Origin: Ruoffia tabacinasalis
Lineage (GTDB): Bacteria > Bacillota > Bacilli > Lactobacillales > Aerococcaceae
NCBI RefSeq assembly: GCF_042652985.1
Contig: NZ_JBHSHQ010000009.1
Coordinates: forward strand, 11,704 to 75,703
Length of the DNA stretch: 64,000 nucleotides
Direction: 5' to 3'
The translations under genes and the position numbers were made by a program. Positions 24,976 to 32,831 of this stretch are shown here, piece after piece (the first letter of the stretch is position 1; each line of letters starts with the position of its first letter). The notes beneath the pieces were generated by a model that saw only the letters and a program-made list of their open reading frames with translations, had not been told where the DNA came from and searched no databases.

Positions 24976-25047
24976 AATACGCCCGTACAATGCTATTATC
25001 GCACGAAATACCTAAGTATTGCGAGTAATATCCATTGAACGGACGTA
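24976..25047 (-). terminator. long imperfect hairpin downstream of clpP
   Basis: Imperfect palindrome of about 70 nt. The outer arms ATACGCCCGT and ACGGACGTAT pair with one mismatch, followed inward by CAATG/CATTG and AATAC/GTATT. On the minus strand it is followed by a T-rich stretch, so it probably ends the clpP transcript. It is unusually long for a simple terminator. Confidence 0.55.
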
Positions 25048-25076
25048 TAAATTATAGATTATTTATCTATGTCATA

Positions 25077-25676
25077 TTATTTTTTATTTAAAGCTTTGTT
25101 ACTTTCCATGATTCCGTCAATTAAGCCGTATTCAAGTGCTTCTTCAGCTGTTTTGAAATTATCACGATCTGTGTCTTGTTCGATAACTTCAATGGGTTGA
25201 CCTGTTTTGTCACTTAAGATTTGATTTAAACGCTCACGAGTTTTAAGAATATGACGAGCAGCAATTTCAATCTCTGTTGCTTGTCCTTGTGCGCCACCTA
25301 ATGGTTGGTGAATCATTACTTCAGCATTTGGTAAAGCCCAGCGTTTACCTTTCTCTCCGGCTGCTAATAAAACTGAAGCCATTGATGCTGCCATACCGAT
25401 AACAATTGTTTGTACATCTGCATTAATAAAGTTCATTGTATCGTACATAGCCATCCCAGCTGTTACACTCCCACCTGGTGAGTTAATATATAGGAAGATA
25501 TCTTTTTCTGGATCTTGTGCGTCCAAGAATAAAAGTTGAGCAATCACTGAGTTTGCTACGTTATCATCGATTTGACCACTTAACATAATAATTCTGTCTT
25601 TTAGTAAACGTGAATAAATATCATAAGCACGTTCTCCACGTGATGTTTGTTCTATTACTGTAGGTACTAAATTCAT
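25077..25676 (-). CDS. clpP: ATP-dependent Clp protease proteolytic subunit
   Basis: This 199-residue serine protease subunit forms the tetradecameric barrel used with ClpX, ClpC or ClpE. The triad is intact: Ser98 in GMAASMAS, His123 in MIHQPLGG and an Asp near 172 in QDTDRDNF. The length and N-terminus (VPTVIEQTSRGERAYDIYSRLL) are typical. GAAGGAGG lies before the ATG. It is monocistronic, with a CtsR-type box in its promoter and a long hairpin after its stop. Confidence 0.98.
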   Translation of the reverse strand: MNLVPTVIEQTSRGERAYDIYSRLLKDRIIMLSGQIDDNVANSVIAQLLFLDAQDPEKDIFLYINSPGGSVTAGMAMYDTMNFINADVQTIVIGMAASMASVLLAAGEKGKRWALPNAEVMIHQPLGGAQGQATEIEIAARHILKTRERLNQILSDKTGQPIEVIEQDTDRDNFKTAEEALEYGLIDGIMESNKALNKK

Positions 25677-25724
25677 AGTATTCCTCCTTCGCGAATTTAA
25701 AGCTGTTAAACAACTTTCTAACCA

Positions 25725-25753
25725 AGTATAACTTATAGGTCAATAAAGGTCAA
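25725..25753 (-). promoter_or_regulatory. clpP promoter overlapped by a CtsR-type operator
   Basis: The minus strand has TTGACC (25748-25753), 17 nt and TATACT (25725-25730). On the plus strand, AGGTCAA is repeated exactly 10 bp apart (GGTCAA at 25738-25743 and 25748-25753), matching the CtsR heptad direct repeat. The box overlaps the -35 and spacer, so bound CtsR would block RNA polymerase. CtsR regulation is inferred from the site; ctsR is not in the window. Confidence 0.85.
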
Positions 25754-25812
25754 GGATATTACTCGGTAAGATTTTTTGCATTATTTACCCCTTATATCGA
25801 CGTACTAATATA

Positions 25813-25848
25813 CAAAAATAAGGAAGCCGAGTTTTAACACTCAGCTTC
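25813..25848 (-). terminator. intrinsic terminator of the secreted phosphatase gene
   Basis: GAAGCCGAGT (25823-25832) pairs with ACTCAGCTTC (25839-25848) with one wobble. A T-rich tract follows on the minus strand. Confidence 0.85.
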
Positions 25849-25872
25849 TGACTACTTGTTTAGTAACCTAAA

Positions 25873-27819
25873 TTATTCTGCAGACTCTTCTGATTCTTCT
25901 GAACTTTCTTCAGATGTTTCTTCTGATGATTCTTCTTCAGTTGAAGATTCTTCGGAGCTTTCTTCAGATGACTCTTCTGAAGTTTCTTCTGAGCTCTCTT
26001 CAGATGTTTCTTCTGAAGCTGAGTCTTCTGAATTTTCTTCAGTTGCTTCTTCTTCTGAAGCTGCTTCTTCAGTACCTTCTTCTGTAGTTTCTCCACCTTT
26101 AGTAATTCCGAATGAGTGAACGATTGATACTGTACGTTCTTCACCTTCGTGTAAGTTACCTTCGATTTGGTAGATATCTACTCTTAATTCATCTCCACTT
26201 ACAGTATATGCAGCGAAGTTTTGAACTGCTGAATCACGGTTGTTTGAATGACTTGTATCGAATGCTTCTGATTCTTGTGGTTGTCCACCGAATGCGAATA
26301 AGTTGTTATAGTAATCAACGTCTTCTTGAGTCATCCAATCTAAGTTAGGACGAACAGTGTGAATGTGTTCTACACCTTTAGAATAGATATCGTCATACTC
26401 TTTAGTACCACCAGTGTTTGGTAATACGAAGATTGTTCCTTGAGGATTTACGTAATACTCTACGTCACCTTCCGTAGTAGTTTCAGCTTCGTCCACAACA
26501 CCGTTAGAGAAATTCTCATCAGTTGGAACATAGTTTAATGGTTTAGTACGTGAAATTACGTGGTCGTGACCTTGTAAAGCTAAATCGATATCTAACTCAT
26601 CAATTAATTCCATGAATTCTTCACGGACTAATTGAACATCTGTATCTTGTAATGAGTGATAAGATTTAGAGTATAATGGTTTGTGGTAAGATAATACAAC
26701 CCACTCAGCACCGTTCGCACGTGCTTCTTCAACGTCATTTCTGATCCAATCAATTTGTTCTTGTCCTAAAGCTTTACCTTCTGGATTGTCTTCAGATTCT
26801 TTGTTATCGTTTGTGTTTGCTACAACAAAGTGAACACCGTTGTAATCGAATGAGTAGTATGATCCACCATCAATAGCATCGTTTTCAGCTGGAACATTAA
26901 TATGTTCGTTAAATTTAGTCGTTAATTGAGGGTCACCATATACTAATGCGTACTCATCGTGGTTACCTGCTGCAACAGCGAATGGTACTTGTAAGATAGA
27001 CTCTTTAGATTGCTCTAAGATGTCAACCCATTCATCTTCAACTTCTGCAACTTCTACCACGTCACCAGTATGTAATACGAAATCTGCTTCAGTTTCTTCT
27101 AAAGCAGTAGCAACAGTGTCAGCACCGAATGCTGCTTCATTATATACATGCTCATTCCAGTATGCGTTTTGAGTATCTGTATATTGTACGAATGTAAATT
27201 CTTCTCCTGCTTCACCAGCAGTTGTGAAAGTACCTACTTCACTTGTTTCTCCTGCTTCACTACCTACTTGATAGTAGTAAGTTGTGTTTGGCTCTAAGCC
27301 TTCTGCATTTGCTTTATATGAATATTCAGTCACTGCTACTAAATCCATTGATCCAACAGCTGAACCTGAAGTCCACTCTGGACCTGAAACATTCTCGTCT
27401 GTATAGTATCCGTTAACTTGTGGTTCACCGTTTTCGTCAGTGACTACTTCGCCCTCTTCATCATATTCGATGTCAGCAAAGATAAAGTATCCATTCTCAT
27501 CACGTTCACCATAAGTGTTTACTACTTCTTCTGCAGTCGCTTCAAATTCTAAGGCGTCACTTAAATCTTCATTAGTAGAAACCCATACTTTAGCATCTTC
27601 AGCTAATTCAGTTGTATACCAGTTGAATCCCATTTGTGTGCTAGGATCACCATTAAATGTAGTAATAAGACGGTTTGGCGTATTATTAGGTGCAACCTCC
27701 GCTACAGTTGGCTTTTCTTCACTTAGTTCAATATCTTGTGCTAATGTCGCTACTGGTGAGAGTAATTGAGCAGCAAGTAATGATCCAGTGATCAATTTCT
27801 TAAGACTTAAATTTTTCAT
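25873..27819 (-). CDS. secreted purple-acid-phosphatase-like metallophosphoesterase with Ser/Glu-rich tail
   Basis: This 648-residue protein has a signal peptide (KKLITGSLLAAQLLSPVATLA), an N-terminal fibronectin-like purple acid phosphatase domain (about 45-205, PNTTYYYQVGS), a calcineurin-like phosphoesterase domain (about 208-480) and a low-complexity Ser/Glu tail (about 576-648). Metal motifs are present: VQYTDTQN, LHTGDVVE, AGNHDE, LSYHKPLYS and GHDHVISRT. It probably releases phosphate from extracellular phosphoesters. No LPXTG, membrane anchor or wall-binding motif is seen, so whether it is retained at the surface is unclear. Four Pho-type boxes precede it, which fits induction by phosphate starvation. 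Confidence 0.88.
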   Translation of the reverse strand: MKNLSLKKLITGSLLAAQLLSPVATLAQDIELSEEKPTVAEVAPNNTPNRLITTFNGDPSTQMGFNWYTTELAEDAKVWVSTNEDLSDALEFEATAEEVVNTYGERDENGYFIFADIEYDEEGEVVTDENGEPQVNGYYTDENVSGPEWTSGSAVGSMDLVAVTEYSYKANAEGLEPNTTYYYQVGSEAGETSEVGTFTTAGEAGEEFTFVQYTDTQNAYWNEHVYNEAAFGADTVATALEETEADFVLHTGDVVEVAEVEDEWVDILEQSKESILQVPFAVAAGNHDEYALVYGDPQLTTKFNEHINVPAENDAIDGGSYYSFDYNGVHFVVANTNDNKESEDNPEGKALGQEQIDWIRNDVEEARANGAEWVVLSYHKPLYSKSYHSLQDTDVQLVREEFMELIDELDIDLALQGHDHVISRTKPLNYVPTDENFSNGVVDEAETTTEGDVEYYVNPQGTIFVLPNTGGTKEYDDIYSKGVEHIHTVRPNLDWMTQEDVDYYNNLFAFGGQPQESEAFDTSHSNNRDSAVQNFAAYTVSGDELRVDIYQIEGNLHEGEERTVSIVHSFGITKGGETTEEGTEEAASEEEATEENSEDSASEETSEESSEETSEESSEESSEESSTEEESSEETSEESSEESEESAE

Positions 27820-27867
27820 TCTTTGAAATCCTCCTCATATTTTTATAAGCTATCCACAGTGCTTATA

Positions 27868-27926
27868 AATATAGTTTAACAAGCCATTGTAAATACAATG
27901 TAAATTCTATGTAAATGTTACGTAAA
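27868..27926 (-). promoter_or_regulatory. Pho-type promoter: four tandem TTTACA boxes and a -10
   Basis: On the minus strand TTTACG, TTTACA, TTTACA and TTTACA occur at exact 11-bp intervals (27921-27926, 27910-27915, 27899-27904, 27888-27893). A -10-like TATATT lies at 27868-27873, so the last box takes the place of the -35. This is the architecture of PhoP-activated promoters in Bacillota (known from Bacillus). No phoPR genes are in the window. Confidence 0.82.
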
Positions 27927-27978
27927 CTTTACAAGGATTCGTAATTAAAGTGTGTTTATACTGTTTTGAATTTAAAGC

Positions 27979-28009
27979 AAAAAAATAGAGCTAATCAAAA
28001 GATTAGCTC
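27979..28009 (-). terminator. intrinsic terminator of the yceD-rpmF unit
   Basis: A perfect 9-bp stem GAGCTAATC/GATTAGCTC (27988-27996, 28001-28009) with a 4-nt loop is followed by a T run on the minus strand. Confidence 0.93.
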
Positions 28010-28016
28010 AACAAAA

Positions 28017-28199
28017 TTATTCAGCTGTATTAGATACAACTTCTTTTCCATCGTAGTGTCCACATGATGAACATACACGGTGGCTTAATTTTAATTCTCC
28101 ACAGTTAGCACAAGTGTTCATTCCTGGTACTTGTAACTTGTAGTGTGTACGACGTGCTCTTTTCTTTGCTTTTGATGTTTTACGTTTAGGTACTGCCAT
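28017..28199 (-). CDS. rpmF: 50S ribosomal protein L32
   Basis: This 60-residue protein has the basic N-terminus AVPKRKTSKAKKRARR and a four-cysteine zinc ribbon (CANCGELKLSHRVCSSCG). It follows the DUF177 (YceD) gene by 29 nt, the near-universal yceD-rpmF pairing. It ends just before a strong terminator. Confidence 0.97.
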   Translation of the reverse strand: MAVPKRKTSKAKKRARRTHYKLQVPGMNTCANCGELKLSHRVCSSCGHYDGKEVVSNTAE

Positions 28200-28228
28200 T
28201 CTCTACACCTCCTAGTTGATGTTTGAGG

Positions 28229-28780
28229 TTATTGTTCCTCATCTTCGTTATCTAATAGCGTTTTTAAGGCTGCAAAGCGAGGATCAACCGTTTCGGCTTT
28301 CTCTTCTGCTAAGTTTTGCTCGTATTCTTCTTCGGTGACGACTGTCCAATCATTACCCGACGGTAAATCTCCGTCTTCTTCTCCTGGCTTTAATACTCTT
28401 GTAGGTATATTAATCGCGATGTTATCAGTCACTGCAACATCTAAATCAATATAATCATACTGAAGTACAATCGTAGTCTCTTCATATTCCCCGACGTTTC
28501 CATCATATTCCTCATACACATAACGTTCGCTAATTGGAATGTTTAAGTGTAATGATACTGGTTCTAATGATCTCGATGACGGCACCGTCAGTCGAGTATC
28601 GATTTGACCATGAAGAATGATATCTTCATTAGAAGGTACGAAATATCCGTTTACAATCACTGATTCCACATCTAAGATTGAAGGGTTTCGCTCCATGAGC
28701 TGTTCTTTAATATCTAAAGATTCTTCAAAATTAATAATATCATCAGGATGATCTTTTAATTGGCGGATTGTCCATTTCAT
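28229..28780 (-). CDS. yceD: YceD family protein (DUF177)
   Basis: This 183-residue acidic protein has the family's beta-rich centre (SVIVNGYFVPSNEDIILHGQIDTRLTVPSSRSL, cut here into recognisable strands) and the C-terminal DPRFAALKTLL motif typical of Bacillota YceD. The family is conserved beside rpmF and is linked to ribosome or 23S rRNA metabolism in plants and bacteria. The molecular function here is not shown by the sequence. Confidence 0.88.
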   Translation of the reverse strand: MKWTIRQLKDHPDDIINFEESLDIKEQLMERNPSILDVESVIVNGYFVPSNEDIILHGQIDTRLTVPSSRSLEPVSLHLNIPISERYVYEEYDGNVGEYEETTIVLQYDYIDLDVAVTDNIAINIPTRVLKPGEEDGDLPSGNDWTVVTEEEYEQNLAEEKAETVDPRFAALKTLLDNEDEEQ

Positions 28781-28871
28781 CTATTATCACCTCTAAAACG
28801 ACAAGATTTATTATATTGAAGTTTACAATTCTTGTCAAGATTATTTTAATATTAACACGATTCCTTTTCAA

Positions 28872-30044
28872 TTAATAGTGAATTGGGAATCTTCCAGTGT
28901 TTTGTTGCATTATTTTATGTTTTGGATTGACTGAATAGACTGTGTCCGCACGTAAATTTAATTGATAATTGCGTGCGTTGTCTTGAGTCAAATTACTAAA
29001 TAAATTCAATCCTGTTTGGTTTCGCTTCATCTTAAGTACTTTTCTTCCGGCATCCGAGTAGCCAAGTACGCGAATCGTAAGTAGATCATTGTTTAATTCA
29101 ATGCTTTCTTGCCATTCTTTGTTTGTTATATTCAACAGAATCATCATTAACTTCCTTTGGATGGAAGCTTTCGTCCATCTTTTAGATGTGAGTGCATCAA
29201 TTAAAGAGTCGAAATTATCAGTTTCCAAAATTTGCTGATAAATATAATGTTCAACACCATGATCAATGCCTTGATATTGAGTTAAGCGTTCGGCACTTTG
29301 ACTTTGTACTTGGTACTTTAGTAAATCATAATAATCAGTAAGTTGTACGTTTGGATGACTGATTAGTTTTTGATATGTCCGCTTTGGTACAGTATCCTCG
29401 GTGACTAATTGTTGACGATTCAATTCTCGTATTTGACTGCCACTTAAGACTGCTTGCATATGTTCATTCTGTTTAATTCTAGGAATAGCTGTAACATCCA
29501 TCTTAGAATTTAATTGCTTCAATGCTTTAATATATTGAATCCCAAGTAAATGATTAGGTGAGTCTGTTAATAGTTGCGCCTTTTCAGAAGCGTTATCTAT
29601 AGCTTCTACAGCAGATTGATAACTCGCTGCATAAGAATTGCCCTCGTTAAGATTAGTTTTAACACTTCTATCGATTGCTTCTTCATTCTCAGCTAACCAC
29701 TGAACATAAGCATTCAAGTCTTCATAGGAAGCAGACTCTGTTCCAAAAACAAGTTGATCTGACCCTAATAATTCTAGTGTCTTAACCGACCAATACGCGA
29801 AGTAATCCGCTGCTTGTAAACTAGCTAAGAGTGGTAACTCTAAGACGAGGTCAGCACCGTATTCCAATGCAATCTCAGCTCTTTGCCATTTATCAATTAG
29901 AGCGAATTCTCCGCGTTGAACAACATTTCCACTCATCAATACAACGAGCGCATCTGCCGAAGTTCTTTGCTTCATTTGTTCTAATTGATATTGGTGACCA
30001 AGATGGAAAGGATTATATTCGGCAATGACTGAAACAATCTTCAT
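28872..30044 (-). CDS. tmcAL: tRNA(Met) cytidine acetate ligase TmcAL
   Basis: This 390-residue enzyme activates acetate with ATP to form N4-acetylcytidine at the wobble base of elongator tRNA-Met (known for the family, formerly YlbM). The nucleotidyltransferase HIGH-like motif is in EYNPFHLGHQYQLEQ (residues 9-23), followed by LMSGNVVQRGEFALIDKW and SGSQIRELNR. It ends upstream of the yceD gene and lies 20 nt after the methyltransferase gene. Confidence 0.92.
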   Translation of the reverse strand: MKIVSVIAEYNPFHLGHQYQLEQMKQRTSADALVVLMSGNVVQRGEFALIDKWQRAEIALEYGADLVLELPLLASLQAADYFAYWSVKTLELLGSDQLVFGTESASYEDLNAYVQWLAENEEAIDRSVKTNLNEGNSYAASYQSAVEAIDNASEKAQLLTDSPNHLLGIQYIKALKQLNSKMDVTAIPRIKQNEHMQAVLSGSQIRELNRQQLVTEDTVPKRTYQKLISHPNVQLTDYYDLLKYQVQSQSAERLTQYQGIDHGVEHYIYQQILETDNFDSLIDALTSKRWTKASIQRKLMMILLNITNKEWQESIELNNDLLTIRVLGYSDAGRKVLKMKRNQTGLNLFSNLTQDNARNYQLNLRADTVYSVNPKHKIMQQNTGRFPIHY

Positions 30045-30064
30045 CTTATAACACTCCCCAACTC

Positions 30065-30814
30065 TTACTTACTACATCTAAAGAACCAACGGTCTGCCTC
30101 TTTATCTGTTCTCTTGTCATAATATTTACTTCCGTAATCAACAAACACTTCAATCTTATCCGCTTGAAAGCCTGCTTCAACTAAAGCATCCATATACTTC
30201 TCTAATGGGAAAGTTTGCTCTTGAAGTTCAACATCGACGCGTTCAAACTGCGACCCCTCAACTTGTCTATAGACAGTCAAGTAATGCTCAACGCTAAGTG
30301 ATTCAGCATCACTGGCGCTTTCCCAAATTAAAGTTGCTGACTCGTCTTGATCAAAGTATTCAAATTCAGAAAAAACATCCGTCATTTGATACGGTGTCCA
30401 AACATCGAACAATAACGTTCCTTGCTCAGACAAAGTGCGATACATCCCTTTAAATGCCTCTTTAACGGCCTCGTAGTCGTTTAGAAAGCATAGTGAGTCC
30501 AAGTAACAAGTGACTAAGTCAAAGTCCTTTAAATCCGCTGATAAACGCGTCATATCTCCATACTTGAATTCAACATTCGGTAAATTAACTACTTCTTGAC
30601 GAGCAACCTCTAACATATCCTCATCAATATCAATTCCCGTAACTGAATCAACGAAAGGTATCATCAATTGAGTAAACCAACCTGTTCCACAGGCGATATC
30701 TAACATTTTTCTAGGCTTTCGGTCTAAACTATTTAAAGTATAGTCAACCCAATATTCATACACAGATAGATCATTGAATCGATCATATACATCTGCTATT
30801 TGGCTGAAACTCAT
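30065..30814 (-). CDS. class I SAM-dependent methyltransferase (YqeM-like)
   Basis: This 249-residue Rossmann-fold methyltransferase has motif I MLDIACGTGWFTQLM, motif II GIDIDEDML, GDMTRL and FDLVTCYLDSLCF. In many Bacillota a methyltransferase of this type ends the yqeG-to-rsfS cluster, and here its start overlaps rsfS by 4 nt. The substrate is unknown. Position suggests a ribosome- or tRNA-linked role, but that is inference. Confidence 0.85.
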   Translation of the reverse strand: MSFSQIADVYDRFNDLSVYEYWVDYTLNSLDRKPRKMLDIACGTGWFTQLMIPFVDSVTGIDIDEDMLEVARQEVVNLPNVEFKYGDMTRLSADLKDFDLVTCYLDSLCFLNDYEAVKEAFKGMYRTLSEQGTLLFDVWTPYQMTDVFSEFEYFDQDESATLIWESASDAESLSVEHYLTVYRQVEGSQFERVDVELQEQTFPLEKYMDALVEAGFQADKIEVFVDYGSKYYDKRTDKEADRWFFRCSK

Positions 30815-31173
30815 TGTTCTGAGATCCAGTCGCTAACATCAACTAATGGTGCATCTTGCCAAATTTTTTCTAAATTGTAATTTGCACGTTCAGAATAGTG
30901 GAACACATGAATAATAATATCATTCATATCAATTAATACCCATTTACCACCGTTTTTACCTTCAACGTTTTTCAATTCGAAATTATTCTCATCAATCACG
31001 CTAGTAATTACATTAACAATTGCTGATAATTGACGGTCATTTTTGGCATCCATTACGACAAAGTACTCTGCTAATGGTGTCAATTGTGCGACGTCTAAGA
31101 CCATGATGTCATGTGCTAAACGATCATCTGCGGCGCGTACAATTACTTCTAATTTTTCTTTTGTGTTTATAAT
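30811..31173 (-). CDS. rsfS: ribosomal silencing factor RsfS (probable AUU start)
   Basis: RsfS binds L14 on the 50S subunit and blocks 30S joining when nutrients are low. The first ATG (31104) gives only 97 residues and omits the conserved first helix. The same frame continues upstream with INTKEKLEVIVRAADDRL AHDI, which matches the family N-terminus, and contains no ATG, GTG or TTG start with a ribosome site. ATT 31173 has a GGAGG seven bases upstream and gives 120 residues, the normal length. ATT 31176 and ATA 31170 are alternatives. Conserved C-terminal features include EGKNGGKWVLIDMNDIIIHVF and YNLEKIW. The gene abuts yqeK and overlaps the methyltransferase gene. Confidence 0.87.
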   Translation of the reverse strand: MINTKEKLEVIVRAADDRLAHDIMVLDVAQLTPLAEYFVVMDAKNDRQLSAIVNVITSVIDENNFELKNVEGKNGGKWVLIDMNDIIIHVFHYSERANYNLEKIWQDAPLVDVSDWISEQ

Positions 31174-31175
31174 AA

Positions 31176-31784
31176 TTAACCCTCCTGTTTTTTTGCCCAG
31201 TGGTTATAAATAACCACGCTTTCAACATATACTTTCTTATTCGTTTCAACAAGATGTTTGATTGTTTCTCTCATCTTGTAAAAGACAACTGCATCCAAAT
31301 CTGTTTCGGCTAATTTTCTAGCTTCAGCCACCCCATCAAAGTTACGACCAGGTTCAATATAATCTGCCACAAAGAGTAATTTGCTCAGTAAGCTCATTTC
31401 CTTCGCGCCAATCGTGTGTTGTGCAATGGCATGAATGATTTCATCGTCGAACACACTATATTTCGCACGCGCTAATTCTGCCGCAGCTAGGCCGTGCCAT
31501 ACTGCTTCGTTCGCAACTCTTAAGGGCTCATACGGTGCATACATTGTCGCAAGTTGATACATCTTTTCGTCTGAATAATCTTTACAATGATCATGCATTA
31601 AAGCAGAGATACTCACTTTTTCTAGATCTTTGTAATCATATTGTCTCGCTAATTCTAACGCTGTTTCTTCGACACGAAGAACATGCTTAAATCTTTTTGG
31701 TTTGAGTTCTTCTTTAAGATTATTAAGTAGTTCTTCTCGTGTTACGTTTATATAATCTTTAGTGTATAGAATTTCTGATACCAA
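31176..31784 (-). CDS. yqeK: YqeK-type HD-domain Ap4A hydrolase
   Basis: This 202-residue HD-domain phosphohydrolase has the metal motifs RFKHVLRVEETA, ALMHDHCKDYS, AVWHGLAAAELA and AIAQHTIGAKEM. YqeK proteins hydrolyse diadenosine tetraphosphate to ADP (known for the family), limiting an alarmone made under stress. The start is TTG 31784 with GAAGG seven bases upstream. The stop lies just before the rsfS start region. It follows nadD in the usual order. Confidence 0.9.
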   Translation of the reverse strand: MVSEILYTKDYINVTREELLNNLKEELKPKRFKHVLRVEETALELARQYDYKDLEKVSISALMHDHCKDYSDEKMYQLATMYAPYEPLRVANEAVWHGLAAAELARAKYSVFDDEIIHAIAQHTIGAKEMSLLSKLLFVADYIEPGRNFDGVAEARKLAETDLDAVVFYKMRETIKHLVETNKKVYVESVVIYNHWAKKQEG

Positions 31785-31801
31785 ACTCTTGCCTTCTTTC
31801 T

Positions 31802-32485
31802 TTAATCCATCTCATAAAGTTTGTGTTTTTGGATATAAGCTTCTACCTTACTTGGAACTTGATAACGAATAGATTGTTCCAAATACACTCTGAGTCGTAT
31901 TTCTGTTGAACTCAATTCAATCAAGGGAGAGTCGACCCATAGTATAGGATATTGTCCTTGATAAGGGAATTCCCCTGGACGTCTGACTCCAACAAATTGA
32001 ACTAATTGTACTAATTCATCAATTTGTTTCCAAGTTGACAAATCATTCGCGCTATCAGAACCGATTATAAAATAAAAATCAGATTCTGGATAAGTTTCAA
32101 CGAAATGTCTCATTGTATCAACAGTATAATTCACCCCACCACGGTGAATTTCATAAGGTTGTACTTTAAATAAAGGATTGTTCTCAATGGCTAATTGAAT
32201 CATTTGAACACGGTGTTGCGAAGCGATGGTCGTCTTTCCTGGTGCATGAGGTGGTTTAGCCGTTGGCATAAACCAAACTTCATCTAATTCCAATTGATTC
32301 CCAACTTGTTCTGCCATTAATAAATGTCCGAGATGTGGCGGATTAAATGTTCCACCTAAAATACCAATCCGTTGTCGATCATCCACCGATGATTTCGGAG
32401 TAAATTGACTCAGAATAATCGGTTCGAGTGCTTCTTCAATTGACATAAACTCTTGCGCTTTTACTGTGCCATTTGAAATACCCAT
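31802..32485 (-). CDS. nadD: nicotinate-nucleotide adenylyltransferase
   Basis: This 227-residue enzyme joins NaMN and ATP to make deamido-NAD. The nucleotidyltransferase motif GILGGTFNPPHLGHLLMAE and the C-terminal SSTEIRLR motif are intact. The enzyme core begins near residue 42; the ~40-residue N-terminal extension (EFMSIEEALEPIIL) is common in Lactobacillales NadD. An AAGGGG lies before ATG 32485. It lies between yhbY and yqeK. Confidence 0.94.
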   Translation of the reverse strand: MGISNGTVKAQEFMSIEEALEPIILSQFTPKSSVDDRQRIGILGGTFNPPHLGHLLMAEQVGNQLELDEVWFMPTAKPPHAPGKTTIASQHRVQMIQLAIENNPLFKVQPYEIHRGGVNYTVDTMRHFVETYPESDFYFIIGSDSANDLSTWKQIDELVQLVQFVGVRRPGEFPYQGQYPILWVDSPLIELSSTEIRLRVYLEQSIRYQVPSKVEAYIQKHKLYEMD

Positions 32486-32498
32486 TCTACACGTCCCC

Positions 32499-32816
32499 TT
32501 AGCTTAATCGATTTACTTGTTGACTGATTTCCTGATATTTTTCTTTTGTTGATGGACGGTATAAAATCGCTGTACTTCCGATTGTTTGAATAATAACACC
32601 ACCGATTTCATCCGCAATTTTGTTAGCAACGTCATCTAAATCTTCATCACTGTTTTGTAAGATGACAAATTTAATTAATTCACGCTTTTCAATTGCGTTG
32701 TCCACTTGCTCGATAAATACATCTGTTAATCCTAATTTCCCCATCTGGAAAAGAGGTTTTAAATTATGCGAGTATTTACGCAAAAATTTTGTTTGTGCTT
32801 TGTTTAATGTAATCAT
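32499..32816 (-). CDS. yhbY: YhbY-type CRM-domain RNA-binding protein
   Basis: This 105-residue protein consists of one CRM domain: MITLNKAQTKFLRKYSHNL, then the family GKLGLTDVF loop (GxxG RNA-binding type, here QMGKLGLT) and an IGSTAILYRPS C-terminal strand. YhbY associates with pre-50S ribosomes. The short spacing to yqeH and nadD agrees with cotranscription. Confidence 0.92.
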   Translation of the reverse strand: MITLNKAQTKFLRKYSHNLKPLFQMGKLGLTDVFIEQVDNAIEKRELIKFVILQNSDEDLDDVANKIADEIGGVIIQTIGSTAILYRPSTKEKYQEISQQVNRLS

Positions 32817-32831
32817 ATTAATTCCCTTCGT

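Noticed and set aside
25856..26119. Long Ser/Asp-rich open frame on the plus strand opposite the phosphatase tail (and a Lys/Gln-rich frame on the minus strand)
   Set aside because: Both are by-products of the low-complexity Ser/Glu codon repeat; they have no ribosome site and no independent start context.
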